DNA of 64,000 bases, taken from contig CAJUQK010000003.1 of assembly GCA_910588205.1 (NCBI GenBank), positions 1 to 64,000 of the forward strand, read 5' to 3'. Made by a program: the position numbers and the translations under genes. This DNA comes from an uncultured Eggerthellaceae bacterium (GTDB taxonomy: Bacteria > Actinomycetota > Coriobacteriia > Coriobacteriales > Eggerthellaceae). The notes beneath the pieces are model-generated. The model saw only the letters and a list, made by a program, of their open reading frames with translations, was not told where the DNA came from and ran no database searches. Positions 36,550 to 45,392 of this stretch are shown in pieces (position 1 is the stretch's first letter; each line of letters begins with the position of its first letter).

Positions 36550-37479
36550 TCAGCTACGCGGGAGAGCGGCGCCTTCCACATTGAAAGCATCTGCCAAGGC
36601 ACTGGGAGCGAGCAGCACGCCGCGCGAATCCTTTGCGCTCTCATAGGCGAGATTCATCGCACGAAGCTTCATGGCGCGGGGATTCTTATCATATTCCTCA
36701 GCCGCCTCCACGAACATCTCTGAGATATCGCGCTCCGCCTCAGCTAAGATGACCCGTGCGTTGCGCTCCCGCTCAGCCTGCGCCTCGCGAGAGAGTGCAT
36801 CCTGCAGACCACGGGGGATGGTGATGTCGCGGATCTCCACCGACGCCACGGTGATCCCCCATCCTTCGCACTTCTCGCTCAACGCTTCCTCGAGCTCGCG
36901 ATCGATCTGCTTTCGACGCATGCTGATATCCACCAGATTCATACGCCCTATCACATCGCGCATAGCCGTCTGGGCGCTGCGCAGCACAGCCTTCGGATAG
37001 TTCTCCACCTCAAGGCATGCGCGCTTCGTGTCCCACACCATCCAGAACAAGATAGCATCCACATTCACGGGAACCAGATCGGCCGTGAGTGCTGCCTCTG
37101 CCGAGAAGGATGCTGTCTTCATACGCTGGTCCACCTCGATAGCAGGGTATTCGATCAAGGGAACGCAGAAGTAGAGCCCCGGTCCGGCCAGGCGATGGAA
37201 CTTCCCGAAGCGTAGGATGACCACGCTCTCCCACTGCAGCGCCACGCGCACAGCGCTCGCCAAGAGGAAGCCGACCACCAGCGCCAACGCAACGGTCCCA
37301 ACCGAGAATTGCTTATACGTGAGCGCGGTCACGACCACCACACCGAGAACGTACATGATCACATAGAACATGTACACACCCGCCCGCGACGCGTCGCTTG
37401 ATTCGAACTCATTGACGGCGCTCACAGACGGCTTGCTGCTCAGATTCTGATCCTCTGGCTCATCGCTTTTGGCTCTCAT
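36550..37479 (-). CDS. Slipin / band-7 SPFH membrane protein
   Basis: 309 residues. Two hydrophobic segments (about 35-85) anchor the protein; the SPFH domain follows (VVILRFGKFHRLAGPGLYFCVPLIE, then VPVNVDAILFWMVWD and ITVASVEIRDITIPRGLQDALSREAQAERERNARVI). A C-terminal coiled coil should drive oligomerisation. Slipins organise membrane microdomains. No NfeD partner is adjacent. ATG at 37479 has GGTAAGGG upstream; an earlier in-frame ATG at 37509 overlaps the GntR gene. Confidence 0.85.
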   Translation of the reverse strand: MRAKSDEPEDQNLSSKPSVSAVNEFESSDASRAGVYMFYVIMYVLGVVVVTALTYKQFSVGTVALALVVGFLLASAVRVALQWESVVILRFGKFHRLAGPGLYFCVPLIEYPAIEVDQRMKTASFSAEAALTADLVPVNVDAILFWMVWDTKRACLEVENYPKAVLRSAQTAMRDVIGRMNLVDISMRRKQIDRELEEALSEKCEGWGITVASVEIRDITIPRGLQDALSREAQAERERNARVILAEAERDISEMFVEAAEEYDKNPRAMKLRAMNLAYESAKDSRGVLLAPSALADAFNVEGAALPRS

Positions 37480-37483
37480 GCCC

Positions 37484-38005
37484 TTACCCCGATCGATCAA
37501 GACGTGCATTCACCAACTCGACGATATCATTGCGCGGCATCCCCAACTCACGGCATTGCCGTATGAACTCATCCGCCAACGAACGGGCCATGTCCATCAC
37601 CACGTCATCGGGATCCATGTTGCGATCGGCGACGAACGTACCACGACCACGCTTGGATACCACGTAGCCGTCCCGCTCGATATCTTGATACACCTTCATG
37701 ACAGTGTTGTAGTTCACGCCAAGCTCCACCGCCAGCTCGCGGACAGTGGGAAGACGCTCATCGGGCTCGAACTGCCCGGACAGGATGAGATAGACGATCC
37801 TGTTCTTCAGCTGCAACCAAATGGGTATGCCGCTGGAATCGTCGATGGATATCTGGATGGTCTTGCCGGGTCCATCGCCCTTAGCAACCTTTTCTTCCTT
37901 GCTGTTCTTCTCCAAATGGATTCTTCTCTTCCCCGCGTTACCTAGGGGTAGATGATAGCAATTCACCGGAGGTACGAGGCTCTGGCTGATCGCATTCGTC
38001 GACAA
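37484..38005 (-). CDS. GntR-family regulator, YtrA type
   Basis: 173 residues: winged helix at about 55-125 (IPIWLQLKNRIVYLILSGQFEPDERLPTVRELAVELGVNYNTVMKVYQDIERDGYV) with the short YtrA C-terminus instead of a ligand domain. The start is probably TTG at 38005, supported by GGAGGAAGG eight bases upstream; a shorter form is possible. It is upstream of the slipin gene on the same strand and presumably controls that operon through the direct repeats in its promoter. Confidence 0.82.
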   Translation of the reverse strand: MSTNAISQSLVPPVNCYHLPLGNAGKRRIHLEKNSKEEKVAKGDGPGKTIQISIDDSSGIPIWLQLKNRIVYLILSGQFEPDERLPTVRELAVELGVNYNTVMKVYQDIERDGYVVSKRGRGTFVADRNMDPDDVVMDMARSLADEFIRQCRELGMPRNDIVELVNARLDRSG

Positions 38006-38028
38006 CGGCCCTTCCTCCAGTCAATTGG

Positions 38029-38070
38029 TTGATTTATCTATTGATATATCTTACTATGATTATAAGTCAA
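38029..38070 (-). promoter_or_regulatory. gntR promoter with tandem operator-like repeats
   Basis: Minus strand TTGACT (38065-38070), 16-base spacer and TATATC (38043-38048) form a promoter. Overlapping it are two direct repeats, TTGATTTATCT (38029) and TTGATATATCT (38041), spaced 12 bp: plausible autoregulatory YtrA sites. Confidence 0.55.
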
Positions 38071-38217
38071 TCGAGCTTCGGTGTGCATGGGCGGCTGTAT
38101 ACAAGATGGTAACGGGGAGGAGAAGATACAAGGGGAGAAACCGCGCCACGACATGAGCACAGTGGGCTCGATCCCGAACACAGACGAGAGCTTGATGCCA
38201 AGAAAAGGGAGGGCCTC

Positions 38218-39006
38218 ATGACGAGATACGGAATGGCACTCGATCTCAAGCGATGCGTCGGATGTGGAGCATGCGTGGTCGCATGCCAGCTTGAGAATAA
38301 TCAGAAGGAAGGTGTCGCGTGGGTACAGCTCGACACCGTGGAATGGGGCGAGGACATCGGCGAATCCGGCCGCGCCTATGTGCCCCACGCATGCATGCAC
38401 TGCCCCGATGCGCCCTGCGCCGAGGTCTGCCCCACGGGCGCCAGCGTGGTCATGGATGATGGTGTCGTGGTCATGGATTACGACGCGTGCATCAACTGCG
38501 GATCATGCGTGCAAGCCTGCCCCTACGGCGCCCGCGTGGTGAACAAGACGCGCACCAACTATTTCAAGACAGACACGCAAGCCCCCTATGAGGCATACGG
38601 TGAGCAGCGTGTCAACGTGGTGGAGAAGTGTGATTTCTGCTACGACCGCACCCAGCAAGGACTGCCGACCGCCTGCGTATGGAATTGCCCGGGCAAAGCG
38701 CGCTTCTTCGGTGATCTGGAAGATCCCGAGAGCGAAGTGAGCCAGCGCATCGCCCAAGGCGATATGGTCCAGATCGACGAGACGTCATTCTGGTTCGCAC
38801 CTGTGAGCGGTATGCCTGATACCGGCTTGCCTACAGCAGCGAACCTGGCCCAGGGCGAGAGCGTTGCCCAGAACGACCCCGATGATGGCGTCAATCCCGT
38901 AGCCGCCACGGTGGGCGTAGCAGCTGTTGCTGCCGTTGCTGCTGGCATCGGCGTGGGCGTGAAGAAAGCGAAGAAGGAAGCCGTGGAGGTGGATGACGAT
39001 GAGTAA
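38218..39006 (+). CDS. DmsB-like 4Fe-4S subunit with C-terminal membrane anchor
   Basis: 262 residues. Four cysteine clusters are visible: CVGCGACVVAC, CMHCPDAPCAEVC, CINCGSCVQAC, and CDFCYDRTQQGLPTACVWNC, the ferredoxin layout of DMSO-reductase-type beta subunits. Residues about 222-248 are a hydrophobic Ala/Val/Gly helix followed by KKAKK, an unusual C-terminal anchor. There is no Tat signal, so it either travels with the Tat-exported catalytic subunit or stays inside; the anchor makes this question interesting. AAGGGAGG precedes the ATG. It is the first gene of a five-gene operon. Confidence 0.88.
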   Translation: MTRYGMALDLKRCVGCGACVVACQLENNQKEGVAWVQLDTVEWGEDIGESGRAYVPHACMHCPDAPCAEVCPTGASVVMDDGVVVMDYDACINCGSCVQACPYGARVVNKTRTNYFKTDTQAPYEAYGEQRVNVVEKCDFCYDRTQQGLPTACVWNCPGKARFFGDLEDPESEVSQRIAQGDMVQIDETSFWFAPVSGMPDTGLPTAANLAQGESVAQNDPDDGVNPVAATVGVAAVAAVAAGIGVGVKKAKKEAVEVDDDE

Positions 39007-41263
39007 TCAGAGTGCAGGCGCCTGCAATATCAGCCGCCGCTCATTCGTGCTGGGCGCCGCAGCCGCAGCCGTCACCATGAGCGTATCGGGCAATGCCGTG
39101 GAATTCGCCTTCGCTGAGGGCGAAGTGGACACCAGCAAGCCCATTGAGAAGCGCCACACATTCTGCGACATGTGCAACCAGGTGCCGTTCTGTGGCCTGA
39201 CCGCCTATGTGCAAGATGAGCACGTGGTTCGCATCGAATCCCGTCAGCCCTTCGCCACTGGACCGCTCTGCGCCAAGGGTCTGGCCTCCATCCAGGAGCT
39301 CTATGACCCGGAGCGCCTCCTCTATCCCATGCGCCGCACGAATGAAAAGGGAGTAGCGGCTGATTGGGAGCAGATCTCCTGGGATGATGCATATCAGGAG
39401 ATAGCCGCTCAGCTCAATCGCGTGAAGGCTGAAGCGGGTGCCGAGAAGGTCATGTTCTACTGCGGCGACCCGAAGGAGCCGCGCGGACCCATCTGCCGCG
39501 TCGCATCGCTATTCGGAACACCAACCCTCGGCTTCGAGAGCTCGCTGTGCGCCACCGCCACGCAGATGTGCATGCGCCTGGTGTACGGCAACAACCGCCA
39601 GGACTTCGGCGTAGATCCGAGCGATGCGACGAACTGCTGCATCATCTGGTCGCTCAACGCCGCCTGGTCGCAGCCCAACCGCCACCTGAACTTCATGAAG
39701 CATAAGGAGCGCGGCTGCAAGTTCATCATCGTCGACCCGCGCATCACGCCTACGGTGACATCCCTTGCCGACATCCATCTGCAGCCCCGCCCAGGCACTG
39801 ACGGAGCACTGGCCTTAGGCTTCATCAACCTGCTGATCCAAGAGGACCTCTACGATCATGACTTCGTGGAGAACTGGACCCATGGCTTCGACGAGCTGAA
39901 GGAGCTGGCTGCCGAATACACGCCCGAGAAGGTCGAGGAGATCACCTGGGTCCCGGCAGAGACGCTGCGCGCCGCCGTGGAGATGGCAACCCAGAACACG
40001 CCCACGACGCTGCAATCAAGCTCTGCGGGCATCACCCATACCACGAACGCAGGCCATGCGCAGCGCGCCGTCTTCATGATCCCCGCCCTGCTGGGACAGG
40101 TAGACGTGAAGGGCGGCATGTGGTTCGGCATGCCCGCGCTACCCATTGCTGGTGGCGCAACGGGTCGCGGCACCACCACCCAATTCCGCATGGATAAGGT
40201 GATGACCAGCGACGAGTTCAAGAGCCGCCGCCCGGACAAGGAGGACTTCCCGGCATGGTGGACCATGAACCCGCACTTCCAGACAGCGAAGCTGCCTGAA
40301 TATGTGGCAGACGGCAAGATCAAAGCAGCTGTGCTCGTAGGCACCAACGCCATGATCTGGCCACACACGAGCGAGTACCAAGAAGCCATCAAGAACCTGG
40401 ACTTCTCTGTGGCCGTTGATTACTACTACCGGCCCTGGACCCACGATTACGTGGATATGATCCTGCCTGCAGCAACGTGCTACGAGCGCATGGCTCCCTT
40501 CGCAACATTCGGTCGCACCGTGTACTTCCGCGACCCGGTCATCCAGCCCTTGGGCGAAGCCCGCGAGGATTGGCAGATCATGCTCGAGCTGGGTTGCGCG
40601 CTCGGCTTCGAAGAGGAATGCTTCGGCGGCAGCGTCGAAGACGCCATCCAGAGCGTGCTCGAATCGGGCAACGTGGGCATCACCATCGATGACCTGCGCG
40701 CTGGCAAGGAAGAGGGTGTCACTATCCCCGGTGATAAGAACGTGGAGAAGAAATACGAGATCGGCAAGTTCTCCGGCACAGGCGAGCCCGGCTTCGCTAC
40801 ACCGTCCGGCAAGGTCGAATTCGTCTCCGAGGTGCTGAAGAAGTGCGGGCTCGAGGGACGCCCTGTCTACGAAGAGCCGGTGCATTCACCGGTCACGGCC
40901 GAGGGTGAGGACAAGAACTACACGCTCGTGCTCAATTCGGGCGGTCGTCTCCCCTACTACACCCATTCCAAGCTGCGCGATATCCCCTGGCTGAACCAGT
41001 TCATGCCCGAACCGGTCGTGCGCCTGCATCCGAAGGATGCCAAGGAGCGCAACATCAAGACGGGTGACGATGTGCGCCTGTTCAACCATCTGGGAGAGAT
41101 CAACGTGAAGGCAGAGGTCTCCAACATCGTGCTGCCAGGCGTGGTGGACATCTTCCATGGATGGCATCAGGCGAACATCAATGAGCTCATCCCCCGCGAT
41201 TTCGATCCTGTGACCGGCTATCCGCCGTTCCGCGCGGCACTCTGTGAAGTGGAACTCGTGTAA
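38999..41263 (+). CDS. Tat-exported molybdopterin oxidoreductase (catalytic subunit)
   Basis: 754 residues of the DMSO reductase superfamily. Twin-arginine signal at the N-terminus (ISRRSFVLGAAAAAVTM). The Fe-S motif is C56-x2-C59-x5-C65-x25-C91, a shifted version of the usual C-x2-C-x3-C-x27-C with the same total span. A likely Mo-ligand cysteine lies in ESSLCATATQ. The C-terminus, HGWHQANINELIPRDFDPVTGYPPFR, is typical of Eggerthellaceae paralogues that act on small organic acceptors, including some catechol dehydroxylases; the substrate is unknown. The ATG at 38999 overlaps the Fe-S gene by 8 bases and is better spaced from GGAGGTGG than the ATG at 38993. Confidence 0.9.
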   Translation: MSNQSAGACNISRRSFVLGAAAAAVTMSVSGNAVEFAFAEGEVDTSKPIEKRHTFCDMCNQVPFCGLTAYVQDEHVVRIESRQPFATGPLCAKGLASIQELYDPERLLYPMRRTNEKGVAADWEQISWDDAYQEIAAQLNRVKAEAGAEKVMFYCGDPKEPRGPICRVASLFGTPTLGFESSLCATATQMCMRLVYGNNRQDFGVDPSDATNCCIIWSLNAAWSQPNRHLNFMKHKERGCKFIIVDPRITPTVTSLADIHLQPRPGTDGALALGFINLLIQEDLYDHDFVENWTHGFDELKELAAEYTPEKVEEITWVPAETLRAAVEMATQNTPTTLQSSSAGITHTTNAGHAQRAVFMIPALLGQVDVKGGMWFGMPALPIAGGATGRGTTTQFRMDKVMTSDEFKSRRPDKEDFPAWWTMNPHFQTAKLPEYVADGKIKAAVLVGTNAMIWPHTSEYQEAIKNLDFSVAVDYYYRPWTHDYVDMILPAATCYERMAPFATFGRTVYFRDPVIQPLGEAREDWQIMLELGCALGFEEECFGGSVEDAIQSVLESGNVGITIDDLRAGKEEGVTIPGDKNVEKKYEIGKFSGTGEPGFATPSGKVEFVSEVLKKCGLEGRPVYEEPVHSPVTAEGEDKNYTLVLNSGGRLPYYTHSKLRDIPWLNQFMPEPVVRLHPKDAKERNIKTGDDVRLFNHLGEINVKAEVSNIVLPGVVDIFHGWHQANINELIPRDFDPVTGYPPFRAALCEVELV

Positions 41264-41349
41264 GCAGACGTCTCTGTGTCCGCCAGGCTCGCCCGAAGGC
41301 ACCCTGGCGGACGTGACAGACCCGATCGAATGAAAGGGGGTGCACCTCG

Positions 41350-42042
41350 ATGGAGCTGATCATCTCTCTGGTGATCACATTCGCCCTGGTGCTTCTTCTC
41401 AGGAAACCCATCCGGAACTATCCGGTCGTATTCTATGTTCTGTTGGTGGCCATTGACATCCTGTTCCTCTCTGGCGTGCTGTTCGGCGTATCGAGAGAGG
41501 TTGCGGTGATAGGGTACCCCTATGTGGTGCGCTGTCTGGTAGGTATCAGCCTATTCGCCATCGTGATGTACATCGGTGCGCTTGGAGACGATAACCGCAT
41601 CCGCCGTATGCTCATGCCCATCCGTGGTGAGCTGTCGGTGATGGCCTGCATCCTCACCTTCGGACACGTAGCCAATTACCTGCGCGCATTCATCCAGGAT
41701 ATCTTGGGAGGCTTCTTCGGCATGCCCATTGCCATGGTCCTCTCACTGGTGGTGTCAGCGGTACTCATCGTATTGCTAATCCCCCTCGCCATCGCTTCCC
41801 TCAACTCCGTGAAAGGGAAAATGGCAGTGGCATCTTGGAAGAAGCTGCAGAAGCTATCCTACGCATTCTATGGGCTCACCTACGTGCATATCGTGCTGAT
41901 GCTGGTGCCGACCATATCATCCACAGGCCAGCGCGCTGCATTGAGCCTGGTCATATACACCGCTCTTTTCGGCGTATATGCCGTGATGCGCGTGGCCAAG
42001 AGCATGCGCGGCAAGCGCGTAGAGAGCGAGGTAGCCGCCTGA
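41350..42042 (+). CDS. Ferric reductase-like/cytochrome b-type membrane protein
   Basis: 230 residues, six predicted helices. Histidines in helices (TFGHVANYLRAF and YGLTYVHIVLML) fit bis-heme ligation as in ferric reductase-like transmembrane (MsrQ/YedZ) proteins. It would move electrons from menaquinone to periplasmic Fe-S or molybdenum centres. GGGGG precedes the ATG. Having both this and an NrfD protein in one operon is redundant and noteworthy. Confidence 0.78.
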   Translation: MELIISLVITFALVLLLRKPIRNYPVVFYVLLVAIDILFLSGVLFGVSREVAVIGYPYVVRCLVGISLFAIVMYIGALGDDNRIRRMLMPIRGELSVMACILTFGHVANYLRAFIQDILGGFFGMPIAMVLSLVVSAVLIVLLIPLAIASLNSVKGKMAVASWKKLQKLSYAFYGLTYVHIVLMLVPTISSTGQRAALSLVIYTALFGVYAVMRVAKSMRGKRVESEVAA

Positions 42043-42073
42043 TGCAGACGATACCGGAAGAAGGGATCGAACT

Positions 42074-42712
42074 ATGAATGAGATGTGCATCTCGCGACGC
42101 GATGCGGTGAAGGCCGCATCCATCGCCGCGATCATGCTGGCCGCAGGAGGAACCGTAGCGGCGCTGCCAGGAAAAGGACAGGCAGCAGAGGCCGCCAGCG
42201 GCACAGCAAAGCAATACGGGTTCCTCATGGATACCGCGAATTGCGTCAATTGCGGCAACTGCGCCACTGCCTGCCGCAATTACAACGATATCCCCGAAGG
42301 TGCAGCGGGCCGCCGCAAGGTGGTGGCCTACGAGCCGAAGAAGGGCGAGCGCGCCTACGTATCCACCTCATGCATGCACTGCGAGAACCCCTCCTGCGCG
42401 GCGGTCTGCCCGGCAGGCGCCATCTCAAAGGGTGATGGCGGCGTGGTCACAGTGGACAAGAATAAATGCATCGGATGCAAGTATTGTCATCAGGCATGCC
42501 CTTATGGCGTGCCCCGCTATGACGAAGAGGGCATGGATAAGTGCGATTGCTGCCTGGGGTCAGGGGTGAAGCTGGGCGACGTACCGCACTGCGTCGACGC
42601 CTGCCACTACGATGCCCTGCATTATGGGCCGGTAGATGAGCTCATGGCAGCCTATGGTGATCGTGCGAAGCACATCGCCGGACCCACCCAGCCCTCAGCG
42701 TGGCTGGCATAG
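42074..42712 (+). CDS. Tat-exported 4Fe-4S electron transfer subunit
   Basis: 212 residues. N-terminal twin-arginine signal (ISRRDAVKAASIAAIMLAAGG), then four cysteine clusters: CVNCGNCATACRNY, CMHCENPSCAAVC, CIGCKYCHQAC, and CDCCLGSGVKLGDVPHCVDAC. It is the NrfC/PsrB type of subunit that normally pairs with the NrfD protein encoded next. Unlike the DmsB-like protein of gene 1 it has its own export signal. AAGGG precedes the ATG. Confidence 0.9.
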   Translation: MNEMCISRRDAVKAASIAAIMLAAGGTVAALPGKGQAAEAASGTAKQYGFLMDTANCVNCGNCATACRNYNDIPEGAAGRRKVVAYEPKKGERAYVSTSCMHCENPSCAAVCPAGAISKGDGGVVTVDKNKCIGCKYCHQACPYGVPRYDEEGMDKCDCCLGSGVKLGDVPHCVDACHYDALHYGPVDELMAAYGDRAKHIAGPTQPSAWLA

Positions 42713-42727
42713 GAAAGGCAGGTTAGC

Positions 42728-43690
42728 ATGATCGAATTCCAAACAGTCTGGGGCTGGCAGCCTGCCCTCTACCTCTTCCTGGGCGGCATGGGTGCTGGGG
42801 CGCTCGTGTTCGCCGGCATCCTGACACTGATCGACCGCAAGAGCAACAACACCACCATCTGCATTGCGCAGTGGTCCGCTGCGGCATGCATGGCGGTTGG
42901 CCTCTTGCTCCTGCTCTCTGAACTCACGAACCCCATGCGCGGTGTCATAGCATGGGAGAGCTTTGTGAATCCCGCATCTTGGATGACGTGGGGTGCTTGG
43001 GGTGTTCTGGCGGCCATCGTGATCGCGGTGATCGCAGCGCTCTGCACCATGCGCACCACCGCAGCTGGCATCGCAGCGCTGTTCAAGGGCTTCAAGAAAG
43101 CGCGGCCGACCGTCTGCAAGGCCCTTGCCGTCATCGGCATCATCCTCGGTCTGTTCGTTGCAGTCTATACCGGCATCCTGTTGATGTCGGCACCGGGCAT
43201 CCCGTTCTGGAATACGCCGCTCTTGCCTCTGCTCTTCACCATTTCCGGTCTCGATACCGGTGCTGCACTGGTCGAGATCATCGCGCTGGTGGTAAGGAAG
43301 CGCGAGCGCATGACAGAGCGCTGCTCTGAGCTGCTCGAGAAGGCCATCATCGTCATGGTCGTGCTCGAGGCTGTCGTGCTTGCAGCATTCCTGCTGACCG
43401 CAGGCGGCGAGGGCGCTGCTGGCGAAGCTGCCGCCGCATCGGTCGCTGCGATCACCGCAGGCTCCTTAGCCCCATGGTTCTGGTGCCTCGTGATGCTCTG
43501 CGGTCTAGCGGCACCGCTCGCTGCGAGCCTGCTCGCTTTGAAGGCGAAGAAGGGAAGCGATACAGGCATCATCGTGCTCTCAGGCGCCTTGGGCGCGCTC
43601 ATCGGCGGCTGCGCCCTGCGCTTCTTGGTGGTCATGGCAGGTGCCCATGCTGACCTCGTCGCCGAGACGGTCATGAGCATCCTCCTCTAA
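42728..43690 (+). CDS. NrfD/PsrC-type membrane quinol-oxidising subunit
   Basis: 320 residues, eight to nine predicted helices of the NrfD/DmsC family (WGWQPALYLFLGGMGAGALVFAG at the N-terminus). It takes electrons from menaquinol and passes them to the Fe-S subunit encoded 15 bases upstream. It closes the operon and is followed by a strong hairpin. Confidence 0.88.
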   Translation: MIEFQTVWGWQPALYLFLGGMGAGALVFAGILTLIDRKSNNTTICIAQWSAAACMAVGLLLLLSELTNPMRGVIAWESFVNPASWMTWGAWGVLAAIVIAVIAALCTMRTTAAGIAALFKGFKKARPTVCKALAVIGIILGLFVAVYTGILLMSAPGIPFWNTPLLPLLFTISGLDTGAALVEIIALVVRKRERMTERCSELLEKAIIVMVVLEAVVLAAFLLTAGGEGAAGEAAAASVAAITAGSLAPWFWCLVMLCGLAAPLAASLLALKAKKGSDTGIIVLSGALGALIGGCALRFLVVMAGAHADLVAETVMSILL

Positions 43691-43722
43691 GGCGGACCTT
43701 CTCTCCATCCGCCTTACCCCCT

Positions 43723-43752
43723 GAAGGCCGACGAGCTTGCTCGTCGGCCTTC
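43723..43752. terminator. 13-bp perfect hairpin closing the respiratory operon
   Basis: GAAGGCCGACGAG (43723-43735) pairs perfectly with 43740-43752 around CTTG. It lies 32 bases after the NrfD stop. Neither strand shows a U-tract, so termination would rely on the stem or it acts as a 3' stabiliser. Confidence 0.6.
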
Positions 43753-43929
43753 GCATATCCATCCACGAAGATGGGACGCTACCTTGAGACGGCCTGAACC
43801 GATGGGCCGAACACGTTCGACCCCTCCGAAAGAACCGAGGCATCGCTCTTGTAGCCCGATGCGACTAGCTCCAAGGCCTAGGGAATGATCCTTTCGAACA
43901 CCCTTTTCTGCCCATAGCCCCATGCACAT

Positions 43930-45027
43930 TCATCGCAAGGCCTTCCGATACCTTTGCAGGCGACTGTTAGGCTTATCAGGAATGGTCAGCTCGACCAATC
44001 CAGCATCTATAGCAGGATGGAGATAGCTATACAAAAATGTAGGACGATGCTTCAGCCCTAGCTTCCCCATCAGCTCGACCGCCGAAAGCTCCTCTTCCCC
44101 CAGCGCGAGCAAGAGCCTCGTGACTTGTTCGGTGACTTGTTCGGTGACTTGTTCGGTATACCCGATTGTTAGCCTATCATCTTGTTCCTCGACCCAGTCC
44201 AGATGCATGAATCGATTCTTCAGTGCATTGTCTTCTCCAAGCAGGAGATTCCTGAAGAATGATTCCAAGAAATGCGGATCGGCGGCAACGCCTTCGCTCA
44301 AGTTGTTGTAGTTCGCTCGCACAAGCGCGTTACGAAAATACCAAGAGTTCTCTGCGAAAGGCTGATTGTTGACACGATAGCCGAGCGAATTCAGGTACTT
44401 GATCATGAATACCGCGGTAGAACGCGTATTGCCTTCCGGAAACGGATGGATCTGCCATATACCCGAAGTGAATCTGGCGATATGAGTAGCTACGTCCTCC
44501 AGCGAGAGGCTCTTATACGAGAAGCTCTTTTCGATGTCGAAATCGTAATCTACGGTCTCTTTTATCGTATCCCATGCGGCATACCTGACGGTATCGCCTT
44601 TCAGGACCCATTCGTTCTTTGAGATGTTGTGGTCACGATACGCTCCAGCACTCTTTATCAGCCCTTTGAAGAGCTGACCATGGATCGACTTCCACGTTGC
44701 AGGAGAGAAGCTGAAGGTACGTTCGCTCAAGATCCTAGCGATGCGCGAAGACACGACATCGGCCTCTTCTGCCTCAAGCTCGGATTCAGTTCGCCTATCC
44801 CTCTCTCGGTAATAGCCCTCGATGCGTTGGGTAGCTTCGTCGATGGTGATATCGCCCTTGATATGCTCTTGAGCGGTCTCGATCAGATAGTGAGATGGCT
44901 TGAGGCCATCAACCGCCTGAAGACCGATAGCAGTTTGCCATGCATCAATACGAGCAGCCTTATCAGGCTCACCTTCGCGAATGTACTCTTCGAGCTCGAA
45001 ACCCCAAGGCTTCAACTTGTCATCCAT
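43930..45027 (-). CDS. Fic-domain AMPylase with N-terminal inhibitory motif
   Basis: 365 residues. The Fic motif HPFPEGNTR (194-202) is present; Fic enzymes transfer AMP or other groups to hydroxyl side chains. An inhibition helix of the VbhA/class II kind, TQRIEG (66-71, pattern [S/T]xxxE[G/N]), lies upstream, so the protein is probably self-inhibited. A linker of TEQV repeats (about 291-303) connects to a C-terminal winged helix (about 310-360). The usual Gly after GN is Thr here. It is the last chromosomal gene before the element and may be a defence or toxin-like protein. Confidence 0.85.
   Translation of the reverse strand: MDDKLKPWGFELEEYIREGEPDKAARIDAWQTAIGLQAVDGLKPSHYLIETAQEHIKGDITIDEATQRIEGYYRERDRRTESELEAEEADVVSSRIARILSERTFSFSPATWKSIHGQLFKGLIKSAGAYRDHNISKNEWVLKGDTVRYAAWDTIKETVDYDFDIEKSFSYKSLSLEDVATHIARFTSGIWQIHPFPEGNTRSTAVFMIKYLNSLGYRVNNQPFAENSWYFRNALVRANYNNLSEGVAADPHFLESFFRNLLLGEDNALKNRFMHLDWVEEQDDRLTIGYTEQVTEQVTEQVTRLLLALGEEELSAVELMGKLGLKHRPTFLYSYLHPAIDAGLVELTIPDKPNSRLQRYRKALR
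44121..44156. repeat. Three 12-bp tandem repeats within the fic gene
   Basis: TGACTTGTTCGG occurs three times head to tail and encodes the TEQV linker. The unit length is a multiple of three, so copy changes keep the frame and alter only the linker length before the winged helix. Confidence 0.9.
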
Positions 45028-45099
45028 GCACGCTCGCCTTCAGCATATTCGCCTCAGATCCGCTGATGCCTTGCAGCTGCAACTGACGGATGAAACGAA

Positions 45100-45123
45100 A
45101 CGAGCCGGTGGGAACCGGCTCGT
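45100..45123 (-). terminator. Terminator of the interrupted tRNA-Met gene
   Basis: A perfect 10-bp stem (45100-45109 with 45114-45123, GGGA loop) followed on the minus strand by UUUCGUUUC. It stands 7 bases beyond the encoded CCA of the tRNA fragment, so it is the native terminator left on the chromosomal side. Confidence 0.8.
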
Positions 45124-45130
45124 GAACATT

Positions 45131-45176
45131 TGGTCGCGGGGGCAGGATTTGAACCTACGACCTCCGGGTTATGAGC
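45131..45176 (-). other. attachment site: 3' half of tRNA-Met(CAU)
   Basis: On the minus strand this stretch reads from the anticodon loop CTCATAA, through the anticodon 3' arm, variable loop and T-arm (GGTTCAAATCC) to an encoded 3' CCA. Beyond 45176 the sequence no longer pairs or resembles a tRNA 5' half. This is what an element leaves behind after integrating into a tRNA 3' end; the intact gene should lie at the other, unseen end. Confidence 0.85.
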
Positions 45177-45300
45177 GAATCAAACCCATTTGTCAGGCTT
45201 AATCTGGCTTCCCGCACTTACAGTAATCATGCTTCTGAGCTCGTATTTATTGTATCAGACTTTGTCACGCATTTTCATGTTCTCCAACTTTTTTGACGCG

Positions 45301-45347
45301 ATTTGGTGGTCATTTGGTGGTCACTAAGGTGGTCATTTGGTGGTCAC
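45301..45347 (+). repeat. Direct repeats upstream of integrase (arm-type sites)
   Basis: ATTTGGTGGTCAC occurs at 45312-45324 and 45335-45347, with a partial copy at 45301-45311 and a half at 45328. They lie between the att site and the integrase start, the usual place for integrase arm-type binding sites. Confidence 0.65.
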
Positions 45348-45392
45348 GATTTCTCCACCGTGCATGGTTGAAAACGTTGGAAAGGAATCATC

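Noticed and set aside
43723-43752. Insertion-sequence inverted repeat
   Set aside because: There is no transposase nearby, and the 13-bp arms are separated by only four bases, so it is a hairpin rather than IS ends.
44121-44156. CRISPR-like repeats
   Set aside because: The 12-bp units are directly adjacent without spacers and lie in a coding frame; the same holds for 57986-58021. No CRISPR array or cas gene was seen in the window.
45131-45210. Functional tRNA-Met gene
   Set aside because: Only the 3' half is present; the sequence 5' of the anticodon loop cannot form the anticodon, D or acceptor stems.
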